From Chitinophagales bacterium (GTDB lineage Bacteria > Bacteroidota > Bacteroidia > Chitinophagales > UBA10324): a stretch of 10,132 bases of DNA. Each line of letters opens with the position of its first letter. The first letter of the stretch is position 1. The notes below the pieces were generated by a model. It saw only the letters and a list, made by a program, of their open reading frames with translations. It was not told where the DNA came from and did no database searches. The position numbers were made by a program, and so were the translations under genes. This document shows, piece by piece, positions 1 to 7,686 of this stretch. The stretch spans positions 1-10,132 of the forward strand of contig JACCZZ010000242.1 in assembly GCA_013695715.1 (NCBI GenBank), read 5' to 3'.

Positions 1-425
1 GCGGCATCTATTTCTGCCTGAAACGCATTCTTCGATTGACACAACATGGTTGCTGCATTGATCTTATCCCTATATGGGCCACTAAGCAAATCGGCAGCCT
101 TTAAAAAAATTGCTGAGCGGTGTTCCCATGACATGCGTTCCCATTCAGGTTTAGCTTTCAGCGCAGCATCTATTGCAAGTTTCACCTCTTCAGTACCACC
201 TTTATGATAATACCCAAGCAGGTGGTTGATCTCGTGAGGAGGGTGTATCTCTATTTTTTTTCCTGTGCGAATCTCTTTGCCTCCAATCATCATCGGCAGA
301 TCTGCCGTTTCCGATTTGTACTGTTTCAGTTGTTTTTTTAAAAGTGACCGTTCCGGTGTGCCAGGTGCATAGGTAATGTTTGATTCATTAAAAGGTATTG
401 GAACTTTGAAAAAACCGGTGCTCAT
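1..425 (-). CDS. pruA: L-glutamate gamma-semialdehyde dehydrogenase (P5C dehydrogenase), N-terminal part
   Basis: This reverse-strand gene starts with ATG at 425-423 and stays open to the left edge, giving 141 complete codons. The family oxidises glutamate gamma-semialdehyde to glutamate with NAD+, the second step of proline breakdown, in the cytoplasm. The visible part matches the N-terminal region of the stand-alone Bacteroidota enzyme: a start resembling GFFKVP (residues 4-9), IGGKEIRTG (47-55), PPHEINHLLGYYHKG (62-76), WEHRSAIFLKAADLLSGPYR (100-119) and INAATMLCQSKNAFQAEIDA (122-141). The family is about 540 residues long, so roughly three quarters, including the NAD site and the catalytic Cys/Glu, lies outside the window. 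An AAAAGGA Shine-Dalgarno-like run (434-440, read in reverse) sits about 8 bases before the ATG and supports this start. The identification is from remembered family sequence. Confidence 0.9.
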   Translation of the reverse strand, partial: MSTGFFKVPIPFNESNITYAPGTPERSLLKKQLKQYKSETADLPMMIGGKEIRTGKKIEIHPPHEINHLLGYYHKGGTEEVKLAIDAALKAKPEWERMSWEHRSAIFLKAADLLSGPYRDKINAATMLCQSKNAFQAEIDA

Positions 426-484
426 TTAAATTTTCCTTTTAGTTTGATTTTGTACAACTTTTCTGTATTGCGAAAGCTCTTAAG

Positions 485-506
485 CAGCTACCCTTAAATG
501 TAGCTG
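485..506 (-). promoter_or_regulatory. Leader hairpin upstream of the P5C dehydrogenase gene
   Basis: CAGCTAC (485-491) and GTAGCTG (500-506) form a perfect 7-bp inverted repeat around an 8-base AT-rich loop. If the promoter at 542-575 is real, the hairpin lies in the roughly 110-base 5' leader of the dehydrogenase transcript. There is no U-run behind it, so it is not a clear terminator. It could be a protein-binding dyad, a leader structure or chance. Confidence 0.35.
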
Positions 507-541
507 GTCAATTTGAATTAGAGATGTGCATAATACGGCCG

Positions 542-575
542 CAAAGATAGACGTTTAAGTTTTTGGTGTTGAAAA
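542..575 (-). promoter_or_regulatory. Bacteroidota-type promoter for the P5C dehydrogenase gene
   Basis: On the minus strand, TATCTTTG (549 down to 542) is a full match to the Bacteroidota -7 box TAnnTTTG, and it is followed by GCGGCCG, the G/C-rich start commonly seen after this box. A weak -33 element, TTTTC (575 down to 571), lies 21 bases further upstream. The expected transcription start is near 535-537, leaving a leader of about 110 bases before the ATG at 425. Confidence 0.6.
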
Positions 576-587
576 CTTTAAGCCTCA

Positions 588-621
588 TTGAAATATCCAC
601 CCTGTCTAACAAGTAACTTTA
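588..621 (+). promoter_or_regulatory. Possible promoter for ftsK
   Basis: TTG (588-590) and TAACTTTA (614-621) are separated by 23 bases, resembling the Bacteroidota -33/-7 arrangement with one mismatch in the -7 box. The transcript would start about 18 bases before the ATG at 645. The match is imperfect in both elements, so this is tentative. If it is real, the TTG at 588 is part of the promoter and cannot be the start codon. Confidence 0.3.
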
Positions 622-644
622 CGATAACATCCTCGGAGAGATCT

Positions 645-3164
645 ATGCCTGAAACAACAAATAAACTAAAGACGAAGAAGGAAAAAGAAGAGGAGCCAAA
701 AGAAGAGAAACCTGCCCCTGCCGCTAAAAAAAGAAAAAAAACAACAGAAGGTTGGTTCAGTCAAATTAAAAAAGATGAACGGGCTTCTAAAGTTCTTGGG
801 CTTATTTTTCTTTTAATATCACTCTACCTTTGTGTTGCATTTATCTCCTATCTCTTTACGTGGAAAACAGACCAGGATAAAGTTTTTCAATTTACCTGGG
901 GCAACTTCTTTTCTGGTGCTTTTACAGTCGAGAATTATTTAGGCAGGCTGGGAGCTTACCTTTCTCATTTTTTTATTTACAATGGATTCGGACTTACCTC
1001 CTTTGTTTTTGCAGCAATTGTTTTTGTGGCAGGTATAAATCTTTTGTTGCAAAAAAACGTTTTTCGCTTTTCACATCTATGGAAAGTTTCATTAGTGGCA
1101 TTAGTACTGCTGCCTACAGCCTTTAGCTTTTTTTTAAGAAGCTCCGGTTTTCCGTTTGGAGGCGCAGTAGGAAATATGGTCGTGCTGTGGCTCACTGCAT
1201 TTATGGGAACTGTTGGCACAGGCGCACTTCTTCTCTTTTCTCTTCTAGTTTACCTAGTTATCGCGTTTAATTACAGCTTTCATTTTAAATTTTTATCCCG
1301 AAAGAATGAAGCAGGAATGTTATTAGATTCTGATCAACCAAATAAGGTTCCGTTTACAATTGCGAGTGAACCAGGTTCAGAGGATGCGGAAGCAATGGTG
1401 CTTAAAGAAATCATTCCTTCTTCTGAAGTAACATTACCGTTAAATGATGATGGAAATATTAATTCTACCTTGGTTGGAGCAATAGAAAACCTACCTGAGC
1501 AGATTGTAGAAGACGGTGTCGAAAATCAGATAAAAAATCTTGAAGGAAAGACAACAACTGGAATAGCGCTGGATATTGTAGAAACAAAAGAAGAAGAACT
1601 TGTTGAAACAGAATCTCTAATCCGGGAGAACTATGATCCAACAATTGATCTTCCCAAATATCAATATCCTACCCTCGATCTTCTTGAGAATTATGGATCA
1701 GAGAAGATAAGAATTGATTCAGATGAATTGATGCGAAATAAAGACCAAATCGTAAAGACCCTTCAGAACTATGGAATCGAAATTCAAAGCATAAAAGCAA
1801 CTGTAGGCCCTACAGTAACACTTTATGAAATTGTTCCTGCGCCGGGTATCCGTATATCTAAGATTAAAAACTTAGAAGACGACATTGCATTGTCGCTCTC
1901 CGCTCTCGGCATAAGAATTATTGCGCCAATTCCTGGTAAGGGAACAATTGGAATTGAAGTGCCTAACATGCACAAAGAAACAGTAGCAATACGTTCGCTT
2001 ATTGCTTCCGAGAAATTTCAGAATGCAGCAATGGATCTTCCTATAGCACTCGGCAAAACGATATCAAACGAAATCTTTATTGCCGACCTTGCTAAAATGC
2101 CTCACCTTCTAATGGCAGGAGCGACAGGTCAGGGAAAATCTGTAGGGGTTAATTCTATCCTTGTTTCATTGCTTTATAAGAAACATCCATCACAGATCAA
2201 GTTTGTTCTTATTGATCCCAAAAAGGTAGAGTTGTCGCTTTATTCAACTATCGAAAAACATTTTCTTGCAAAATTACCAGGTGAAGAAGAGCCTATTATC
2301 GTTGATACCAAGAAGGTAGTGCATACGCTGAAAGCCCTTTGTGTAGAGATGGACCAGCGTTATGATCTATTAAAAAATGCTCAATGCCGAAATATTAAAG
2401 AGTATAATGAGAAATTCTTGAACCGCCGATTGAATCCAAACAATGGACATCGTTTTCTTCCCTATATAGTGTTAGTAATAGACGAATTTGCTGACCTGAT
2501 AATGACGGCAGGAAAAGAGATTGAAACACCTATTGCACGTCTTGCCCAACTTGCTCGTGCCATAGGAATTCATTTAATTATTGCCACTCAGAGACCTTCA
2601 GTTAATATTATCACAGGTACTATCAAGGCGAATTTTCCTGCAAGAATTGCCTTCAAAGTTACCTCAAAGGTGGATTCACGAACCATTCTTGACCAGGGTG
2701 GTGCCGATCAGCTCATTGGCCGTGGCGACTTGCTTCTTTCTATTGGTGGTGATACCATGCGCTTGCAATGCGGGTTTGTTGATACGCCAGAGGTTGATAG
2801 GGTTTGTGAATTTATTAGCAATCAGAAAGGCTATCCTGAAGCTCACCTTCTTCCAGAGGTTAAGGAGGAAGATGGAGAAGCAGGTGAATATTTAAATCCA
2901 AATGAAAGGGATGAATTATTTGAAGAGGCTGCTGCTACCATTGTGCAATATCAGCAAGGCTCAACTTCCCTCCTACAGCGTCGCCTGAAATTAGGTTATA
3001 ACAGAGCAGGGCGACTTATGGATCAATTAGAATCAGCAGGTATTGTTGGACCTAATCAAGGTAGTAAGGCCCGGGATGTATTGCTCAAGGATCAACTTGA
3101 GTTGGAACACTTTTTGACTTCTCTGCGGGAAAAGAGCGAATTCTCTAATTCCTCCATTAATTAG
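645..3164 (+). CDS. ftsK: DNA translocase FtsK
   Basis: FtsK/SpoIIIE family hexameric ATPase that pumps chromosomal DNA at the division septum and activates XerCD dimer resolution. I start it at ATG 645, giving 839 residues, because GGAGAG lies just upstream at 635-640 and the protein then opens with the usual charged Lys/Glu-rich cytoplasmic leader. The frame is open back to a TTG at 588, which would add 19 unconvincing residues. From residue 1 of the 839: several membrane segments (about 48-73, 108-134, 144-163, 175-209); an acidic, poorly conserved linker (about 220-345); the alpha/beta motor with Walker A GATGQGKS (492-499), DPKKVELSLY (524-533), Walker B VLVIDEFADL (609-618) and IIATQRPS (645-652); and a C-terminal winged-helix gamma domain (about 752-820, containing LLQRRLKLGYNRAGRLMDQL). 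All expected motor motifs are present. The lolA gene 46 bases downstream is probably co-transcribed. Confidence 0.96.
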   Translation: MPETTNKLKTKKEKEEEPKEEKPAPAAKKRKKTTEGWFSQIKKDERASKVLGLIFLLISLYLCVAFISYLFTWKTDQDKVFQFTWGNFFSGAFTVENYLGRLGAYLSHFFIYNGFGLTSFVFAAIVFVAGINLLLQKNVFRFSHLWKVSLVALVLLPTAFSFFLRSSGFPFGGAVGNMVVLWLTAFMGTVGTGALLLFSLLVYLVIAFNYSFHFKFLSRKNEAGMLLDSDQPNKVPFTIASEPGSEDAEAMVLKEIIPSSEVTLPLNDDGNINSTLVGAIENLPEQIVEDGVENQIKNLEGKTTTGIALDIVETKEEELVETESLIRENYDPTIDLPKYQYPTLDLLENYGSEKIRIDSDELMRNKDQIVKTLQNYGIEIQSIKATVGPTVTLYEIVPAPGIRISKIKNLEDDIALSLSALGIRIIAPIPGKGTIGIEVPNMHKETVAIRSLIASEKFQNAAMDLPIALGKTISNEIFIADLAKMPHLLMAGATGQGKSVGVNSILVSLLYKKHPSQIKFVLIDPKKVELSLYSTIEKHFLAKLPGEEEPIIVDTKKVVHTLKALCVEMDQRYDLLKNAQCRNIKEYNEKFLNRRLNPNNGHRFLPYIVLVIDEFADLIMTAGKEIETPIARLAQLARAIGIHLIIATQRPSVNIITGTIKANFPARIAFKVTSKVDSRTILDQGGADQLIGRGDLLLSIGGDTMRLQCGFVDTPEVDRVCEFISNQKGYPEAHLLPEVKEEDGEAGEYLNPNERDELFEEAAATIVQYQQGSTSLLQRRLKLGYNRAGRLMDQLESAGIVGPNQGSKARDVLLKDQLELEHFLTSLREKSEFSNSSIN

Positions 3165-3175
3165 AAGTGCTCTTT

Positions 3176-3192
3176 AGCAATAAGATATTGCT
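3176..3192 (+). other. Small hairpin in the ftsK-lolA gap
   Basis: AGCAATA (3176-3182) and TATTGCT (3186-3192) form a perfect 7-bp stem with a 3-base loop, 12 bases after the ftsK stop. The stem is AT-rich and lacks a following U-run, so it is unlikely to end transcription fully. It could be a weak attenuator, an RNA processing site or chance. Confidence 0.3.
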
Positions 3193-3210
3193 TCGTCCAA
3201 TAAGGTTAAT

Positions 3211-3879
3211 ATGAACAAGTTTTTCCAATTGCTGTTTCTATGTTTTCTGATTTCTTCCATAACAATGGCGCAGAAGTCTGATGTAAAGGTGCAGAAATCT
3301 GATGTAAAGGCGCAGCAAATACTAAAGGGTGTTAGTGAAAAATACAGGAGCTATAAATCCGTACAGGCTGATTTTGTTTTAAAGGTTGAAAACGGCCAGA
3401 ACAATTCGAAAGATCAACAGACGGGTACGCTTTTTATGAAGGGAAATAAATACAAGTTGCAAATCAACAATCAGGAAATTATCTCAGACAACAATACCGT
3501 TTGGACTTATCTGAAAGATGCAAATGAAGTTCAGATAAACTCCTACGAATCTGATGATAATACCATCTCTCCTTCACAGATCTTTACACTTTACGAGAAA
3601 AATTTCCTTTATGCATTCTCTGAGGAAAAAACGATCGGCGGCAAAGTCATTCAATTCATTGATCTTACTCCCAATGATAAATCGAAACCTTACTTTAAAG
3701 TTCGCTTAGCTGTCGATAAAATTGCAAAGGCTGTTCAAAGTGCAGTGGTATTTGATAAGAATGGAAACCGCTATACCTATGAGATAATGAAATTGATTCC
3801 TGACCCCAGGATTAGCGATAACTTCTTTTCTTTCGATGAAAAGAAATATCCGGGTGTTGAAGTGGTTGATCTCAGGTAA
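3211..3879 (+). CDS. lolA: LolA-family outer-membrane lipoprotein carrier protein
   Basis: LolA carries lipoproteins across the periplasm from the inner-membrane LolCDE complex to the outer membrane. The 222-residue protein has a typical signal peptide (1-20, cleavage expected after TMA, before QKSD). A mature part of about 200 residues is in the family range. The LolA core is visible as GVSEKYRSYKSVQADF (40-55), the strand series GTLFMKGNKYKLQINNQEI (72-90) and IISDNNTVWTYLKDANEVQI (90-109), and a C-terminal FDKNGNRYTYEI (181-192). AAGG (3202-3205) lies 5 bases before the ATG. Just after the signal peptide, seven residues are tandemly duplicated (QKSDVKV then QKSDVKA). The gene follows ftsK by 46 bases with no strong terminator between, an order I recall as common in Bacteroidota. 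Whether it is the only LolA in the genome cannot be seen. Confidence 0.9.
   Translation: MNKFFQLLFLCFLISSITMAQKSDVKVQKSDVKAQQILKGVSEKYRSYKSVQADFVLKVENGQNNSKDQQTGTLFMKGNKYKLQINNQEIISDNNTVWTYLKDANEVQINSYESDDNTISPSQIFTLYEKNFLYAFSEEKTIGGKVIQFIDLTPNDKSKPYFKVRLAVDKIAKAVQSAVVFDKNGNRYTYEIMKLIPDPRISDNFFSFDEKKYPGVEVVDLR
3271..3312 (+). repeat. 21-bp tandem duplication at the mature N-terminus of LolA
   Basis: Two adjacent 21-base copies (3271-3291 and 3292-3312) differ at only two bases. They encode QKSDVKV and QKSDVKA directly after the signal peptide. The length is a multiple of three, so the frame is kept. It lies before the conserved LolA fold, where extra residues should be tolerated. Confidence 0.85.
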
Positions 3880-3974
3880 TTTTTTCCTTAAGCAAAATGT
3901 AATTCCGTCGTCTTTTAGACGGCTCCCTATCATTTAGTCCCAATTGCTGCTAATAAAAGGATTAGGTTTTTATA

Positions 3975-4014
3975 AAACTAAAATAGTCCCATGGCTACGG
4001 GACTATTTTAGTTT
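3975..4014. terminator. Bidirectional intrinsic terminator between convergent genes
   Basis: A 16-bp perfect inverted repeat (arms 3975-3990 and 3999-4014) encloses an 8-base loop. The loop-proximal end is GC-rich (GTCCC/GGGAC) and the outer part is A/T-rich, giving A and T runs on the two sides so that it can act in both directions. It lies 96 bases after the lolA stop and 18 bases after the stop of the minus-strand gene, the expected place for a shared terminator. Confidence 0.85.
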
Positions 4015-4032
4015 GGAGAAGCATTTAATCTG

Positions 4033-5202
4033 CTATTCAACCATCAATGGAGATTTGATTGTCTTATCGCCAGATTTAATGGTGACATAATAGAGACCTG
4101 CAGAAGATCCACTTAAAGACACCTTTTCTTCATTCAATCCTTCCTGTACTTCTTTAATGGTATGTAATATAGTTTGACCGAATACATTCTGAACTGTTAT
4201 TTCAACATCACTAAGCCCATTTGCATTGTTATATTTTACGGTAAAATTTCCGTTTGATGGATTAGGAAAAATGTTGATTATTGATAGCATGTTGTTATCA
4301 TCTGCTACACGGAAATATTCTGTTTCCCACATTACGGAAGCCGTCCATTGAGAACTGTTTGCTCCACAGTTATTAGAAACCTGAGCCTCATAAAAAGTAG
4401 CCGAATACAAACCAGTAAGTAATATAGTGCTTGACGAGCTGGTGGAAGTTAACCAATCAGTAGTTCCAAAAGGACGATATTGAACTAAATAGCCCTCAGA
4501 ACAAGGTGCATTAGCCCAGTCGAGAGTTGTGGTAGTTATAGTTATATCGGTAACGATAAGGCCGGTAGGCTTCGGACATGCTGTTGTAGTTGCAGATGTT
4601 TGTGCCCAGTCACTTTTCGCACCACTGCCGCACTCTGTACGAACACGGAAGTCGAAGCCGCTCGAAGCCATTAAGCCATCGAAAGTATAGCTTGTAGCCA
4701 AACCAACATCAATAGTTCCCGACCAGGTTGAACTGCCTGAAGGCTTATACTGTACTTTATACGAAGTTGCCGTGGAAACAGCATTCCAGGTAAGTGTTGC
4801 CTCGCAGGCCGTAACACCTACAACGTTTAAGCCAGTGGGTTTTGGGTTTATCTTTAATTGCTTAGGTGAAGGTGTGCCGATCACCGGAGGCTTGCTCGAA
4901 ACTACCCGCACCTGATACTTTGTTCCAGAGGGTGTAGAAAAGGGTATGGTACATGTGATGGTGCCTGAGCCTGTACTTGACTTTGATCCTATGATAATTG
5001 GAGATGCAAAACCGCCAGATTTATCAGACAGTTGCACTGTAAATACATTGCCAGCATTGGCTGGCTGATCAACAGTATAGCTTACTTTCACCTCATCCCC
5101 ACCGCAAAAAGTAGTACCTGAAACATTGGTGGTTGTAATCGTGAGAGCCCATGAAGAGATGTATGATAAGATTGCTATCAAAGAGAGAATAACTTTTTTC
5201 AT
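4033..5202 (-). CDS. Secreted Ig-like/FN3/FN3 protein with T9SS sorting domain
   Basis: A 389-residue exported protein of unknown specific function. Visible parts: signal peptide (1-19, cleavage likely after SSWA); an Ig-like domain (about 20-118, with FCGGDEVKVSYTV and GTKYQVRVVSSKP), a module I recall from large Bacteroidota surface proteins; a first fibronectin type III domain (about 121-207, TLTWNAV, SYKVQYKPSGSSTW); a second FN3 (about 210-295, YLVQYRPFGTTDW); and a type IX secretion C-terminal domain (about 308-389) opening with IFPNPSNGNFTV and ending GLYYVTIKSGDKTIKSPLMVE-like. The C-terminal domain predicts export through the T9SS, with release or attachment to the cell surface. No catalytic domain is visible, so a binding or adhesive role is the likeliest inference. 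It is divergent from the arylsulfotransferase array and convergent with lolA. Its FN3 and sorting domains resemble those in the array. Confidence 0.88.
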   Translation of the reverse strand: MKKVILSLIAILSYISSWALTITTTNVSGTTFCGGDEVKVSYTVDQPANAGNVFTVQLSDKSGGFASPIIIGSKSSTGSGTITCTIPFSTPSGTKYQVRVVSSKPPVIGTPSPKQLKINPKPTGLNVVGVTACEATLTWNAVSTATSYKVQYKPSGSSTWSGTIDVGLATSYTFDGLMASSGFDFRVRTECGSGAKSDWAQTSATTTACPKPTGLIVTDITITTTTLDWANAPCSEGYLVQYRPFGTTDWLTSTSSSSTILLTGLYSATFYEAQVSNNCGANSSQWTASVMWETEYFRVADDNNMLSIINIFPNPSNGNFTVKYNNANGLSDVEITVQNVFGQTILHTIKEVQEGLNEEKVSLSGSSAGLYYVTIKSGDKTIKSPLMVE

Positions 5203-5230
5203 TATGCAAAATTTTTAGTGAGTAATGCGG

Positions 5231-5263
5231 TAAATTTAGGGAAGAATTCGGCATTGACATCAA
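5231..5263 (-). promoter_or_regulatory. Likely promoter of the minus-strand FN3 gene
   Basis: On the minus strand, TAAATTTA (5238 down to 5231) matches seven of the eight positions of the TAnnTTTG pattern. A TTG (5263 down to 5261) lies 22 bases upstream, within the usual Bacteroidota spacing. The predicted transcript begins about 20-25 bases before the ATG at 5202. The -33 element falls inside a perfect dyad at 5261-5280. Confidence 0.45.
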
Positions 5264-5280
5264 TCAAACATCTTTGATTG
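5261..5280. promoter_or_regulatory. Perfect dyad, possible operator, between divergent genes
   Basis: CAATCAAA (5261-5268) and TTTGATTG (5273-5280) form an 8-bp perfect inverted repeat around a 4-base centre (CATC). It lies in the 261-base divergent region between the FN3 gene and the first arylsulfotransferase-like gene, and overlaps the proposed -33 element of the former. Its symmetry and position suit a dimeric regulator. It is AT-rich, so chance is possible. I see nothing else distinctive in 5281-5390, which is A/T-rich. Confidence 0.35.
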
Positions 5281-5400
5281 TAAAAGACTGAGTTAGCCTT
5301 CTTGTAACCCATCGAATATTTATAATACCTATGAATAATTAATATAAAAATGAATATCAAAATTTTCAAAAAAATCCCTAAGGCTTCAACGGCATGCAGA

Positions 5401-5435
5401 TTTGCACATATAATTGGCAGGAATCTGCTAATTTG
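5401..5435 (+). promoter_or_regulatory. Weak candidate promoter for the first arylsulfotransferase-like gene
   Basis: TTTG (5401-5404) and TAATTTG (5429-5435, followed by CGCC) resemble -33 and -7 elements. The spacing of 24 is long and the -7 box is one base short of TAnnTTTG. A start near 5441 would leave a leader of about 23 bases before the ATG at 5464. Confidence 0.25.
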
Positions 5436-5463
5436 CGCCTGTTTTTAGTAAACCCTTTCCCTG

Positions 5464-7563
5464 ATGCGCATTTTTACCGCTGTACTTTGTTTTACAACAT
5501 TTTTAAGATTACCTGCAACTTATGCTCAGTTTCAGTATATAAATCCAAAACCCAACAGCACCCATCACAATATAAATACGAACATTATTCTGAGGAACGG
5601 AAGTGTTGTAGATAAGAATTCACTTGATGAAAAATACGTTTTCATACAAGGGACCATCAGTGGTTCACATTCATCCCGTATTATTTTATCGGATAACGAT
5701 AAAACCATTCTTGTTTATCCTACTTCACCCTTTGCTGAAGGTGAGACTGTAGATATAATAGTATCTGATGGTTTCAGGAAAAAAGATGGTGAAATTATTC
5801 AGGGTACTTCATTTTCTTTTCAAACACATCCGCATTACACCCCATCTGATCTACAATCAATAAAAGATGCTTTACGGGCATGTTCTGAAATTGATGAAAT
5901 GGCTGTTGCCCCATCAAACAATGGCGGAGTTCGTGAGCAATGTTTCTTGCCTGACCATGATATTTATTCTTCCGGCACCGAATGGGATGGCGATATTTTT
6001 TATTATAATTTCCGACAGAATGATCCGCTGTGTTATGCAAGAACCATTATAGACAATCAGGGTGATTCCATCTATGCACAGTTTAATAATAACCAGGGGG
6101 TGGACTTTAAAATTAATCACAATGGCTACCTCACCTATTATAATGATCTTGACAGCAGCTTCATGATGGCGGATTCCACCTATGAGGTGGTTAAGGAATT
6201 TTTTATGGGAAATGGATATTTTCCCGATAATCACGAGTTTTTAATATTTCCCAACGGAAACAGGTTTATGTTTTGCTATGATGTACATCCTAACGTTGAT
6301 CTTACCCAATATGGCGGTATGGATTCCGCCACTGTAATTGGCCTTGTTATTCAGGAACTCGATTCAAGCAACTATGTGATTTTTGAATGGAGCAGCTGGG
6401 ATCATTTTGAGATAGATGATATGGTTAACTGGCAGTCTATCAGTGGCAGCCAGGTAGATTATGTTCATGGAAACTCGATGGAGCTGGATTTCGATGGTAA
6501 TTTGTTACTCTCTTCCCGTCATTTAAGTGAAATCACAAAGATTGACCTAAGCACAGGCGATATTATCTGGAGAATGGGGGGCGAAAACAATCAGTTTGTA
6601 TTTATTAATGACATTGATTCACCTGTTCATTTCAGCGCCCAGCATGATTTCAGAAGATTAGCAAATGGCCATTATACAATGTTCAATAATGCCAACCAAA
6701 TGCAAGTGCAGGCTTCTACAGTCAAGGAATATGTTCTTGACCAGGAAGCTAAAACTGCAACACTGGTATGGTACTATAAGCATCCGCAGGTGAATGGTCA
6801 CTATGTAATCAGTAATGCAATGGGCTCTGCTCAGCGACTACCGAATGGGAACACTTTTATTAACTATGGATTAGTGCTCGATGTCTCCCAACCTTTCCCC
6901 AGGTTCACTGAAGTGGATTCAGTAGGGAACATAGTATGGGAGTTTCGCTTTACAGAAGATAGCAGCAATTATTTTTCTTACAGGGCATTTAAGTTTAAGT
7001 GGGATCGTTGTGCTCCACCGGTTGATACAAGCTTAATACTTACTTCTATAGGAACAGACACCGCTTACTTAAGCTGGGGACTTCTTAATTATGCATCTAA
7101 TTATATTTTTCAATACAAGTTAAATTCAGACTCTGACTGGATTTCAATTGCTGTAAGTGAAAATTCAATATCGCTTGCAGATCTGCAACCCGAATCCATA
7201 TACCAATGGAGGGTTCAAAGCATCTGCACCATCTTTAATGACACTTCCAAGTATTCTGACGTTCAGGAATTCACTACCCTTAGCACAGAACTAGGGTCAA
7301 TTATAGATCCTTCAGCATCTTTAAAATTGTATCCTAACCCCGCAAATGAATATGCTATTTTTTCCTTTGACATTGTTGAAAGTGATTGGGTGACAGTTAC
7401 CCTCATAAATGTATTAGGGGAGATTATAGTTGAAAAATTGTGGAAGGCTTTACCAGGTAAAAACGAACAGACAATGTCTTTAACCTCAGTTCCGCCCGGT
7501 ATTTATGTTTTCCACGTAAGATCCAAATTGTGGTCTGGTCGGCAGCTTCTGAAAATACAATGA
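5464..7563 (+). CDS. Exported arylsulfotransferase-like protein with T9SS sorting domain, copy 1
   Basis: A 699-residue secreted protein. The start is fixed by an in-frame stop at 5449-5451; no Shine-Dalgarno is visible, which is common in this phylum. Order of parts: signal peptide (1-21, ATYA then QFQY); Ig-like domain (about 22-121); a linker rich in small helices (122-160); an arylsulfotransferase-like beta-propeller (about 165-515); FN3 (about 517-606); T9SS sorting domain (about 618-699, KLYPNPANEYAIF). The propeller shows H257, H335 and N337 in DYVHGNSMELDFDG, R352 in SSR, WRMGGENNQF (369-378) and H394 in QHDFRR. These align in order with the His252, His356, Asn358, Arg374 and His436 I recall for E. 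coli AssT, where the last His carries the sulfuryl group. The family moves sulfate between phenols without PAPS. Activity and substrate here are inferred. It is the most diverged of the three copies. Confidence 0.85.
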   Translation: MRIFTAVLCFTTFLRLPATYAQFQYINPKPNSTHHNINTNIILRNGSVVDKNSLDEKYVFIQGTISGSHSSRIILSDNDKTILVYPTSPFAEGETVDIIVSDGFRKKDGEIIQGTSFSFQTHPHYTPSDLQSIKDALRACSEIDEMAVAPSNNGGVREQCFLPDHDIYSSGTEWDGDIFYYNFRQNDPLCYARTIIDNQGDSIYAQFNNNQGVDFKINHNGYLTYYNDLDSSFMMADSTYEVVKEFFMGNGYFPDNHEFLIFPNGNRFMFCYDVHPNVDLTQYGGMDSATVIGLVIQELDSSNYVIFEWSSWDHFEIDDMVNWQSISGSQVDYVHGNSMELDFDGNLLLSSRHLSEITKIDLSTGDIIWRMGGENNQFVFINDIDSPVHFSAQHDFRRLANGHYTMFNNANQMQVQASTVKEYVLDQEAKTATLVWYYKHPQVNGHYVISNAMGSAQRLPNGNTFINYGLVLDVSQPFPRFTEVDSVGNIVWEFRFTEDSSNYFSYRAFKFKWDRCAPPVDTSLILTSIGTDTAYLSWGLLNYASNYIFQYKLNSDSDWISIAVSENSISLADLQPESIYQWRVQSICTIFNDTSKYSDVQEFTTLSTELGSIIDPSASLKLYPNPANEYAIFSFDIVESDWVTVTLINVLGEIIVEKLWKALPGKNEQTMSLTSVPPGIYVFHVRSKLWSGRQLLKIQ

Positions 7564-7633
7564 TATTGGTATAGCATCTGATCTTTTAATTATTCAGAAT
7601 ATAGACCTGTAGTCACGTTTTCACTTTTATTTT

Positions 7634-7661
7634 TTTGTTTTTAGTAATACCCCTACTTTTG
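7634..7661 (+). promoter_or_regulatory. Bacteroidota-type promoter for the second arylsulfotransferase-like gene
   Basis: TACTTTTG (7654-7661) fully matches the TAnnTTTG -7 box. A TTTG (7634-7637) within a T-rich run lies 16 bases upstream, slightly close for a -33 element. Transcription would start around 7667, about 20 bases before the ATG at 7687. It implies that copy 2 can be transcribed separately from copy 1. Confidence 0.5.
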
Positions 7662-7686
7662 ATATAAACTTTAAATTATTTGATGT

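Noticed and set aside
588..644. TTG at 588 as the ftsK start, adding 19 residues
   Set aside because: ATG 645 has a good GGAGAG upstream and begins a typical charged leader. The added residues look like non-coding sequence, and the TTG may belong to the promoter.
1127..1135. Homopolymer runs in coding sequence (T-run in ftsK, others near 253-260 and 7712-7718) as phase-variable tracts
   Set aside because: Runs of 7-8 A/T are expected at this base composition and occur in housekeeping genes, so there is no sign of contingency loci.
2581..2895. 104-codon open frame inside ftsK
   Set aside because: It lies entirely within the conserved FtsK motor in another frame, with no independent start signal or recognisable domain.
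3905..3922. Small hairpin CGTCT-TTT-AGACG as a lolA terminator
   Set aside because: The stem is only 5 bp with no U-run, and the 16-bp hairpin at 3975-4014 is a far better terminator.
5394..5615. 73-codon open frame overlapping the start of array copy 1
   Set aside because: It overlaps the signal peptide and Ig-like domain of a clear gene in another frame and resembles no protein I recognise.
5914..6234. Antisense open frame opposite the copy 1 propeller, with a similar one at 8152-8493 opposite copy 2
   Set aside because: The two look alike only because they are the reverse complement of homologous coding sequence. Their residues are low-complexity Ile/His-rich shadows.
7578..7599. TCTGA/TCAGA inverted repeat after copy 1 as a terminator
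   Set aside because: A 5-bp stem with a 12-base AT loop is too weak and expected by chance.
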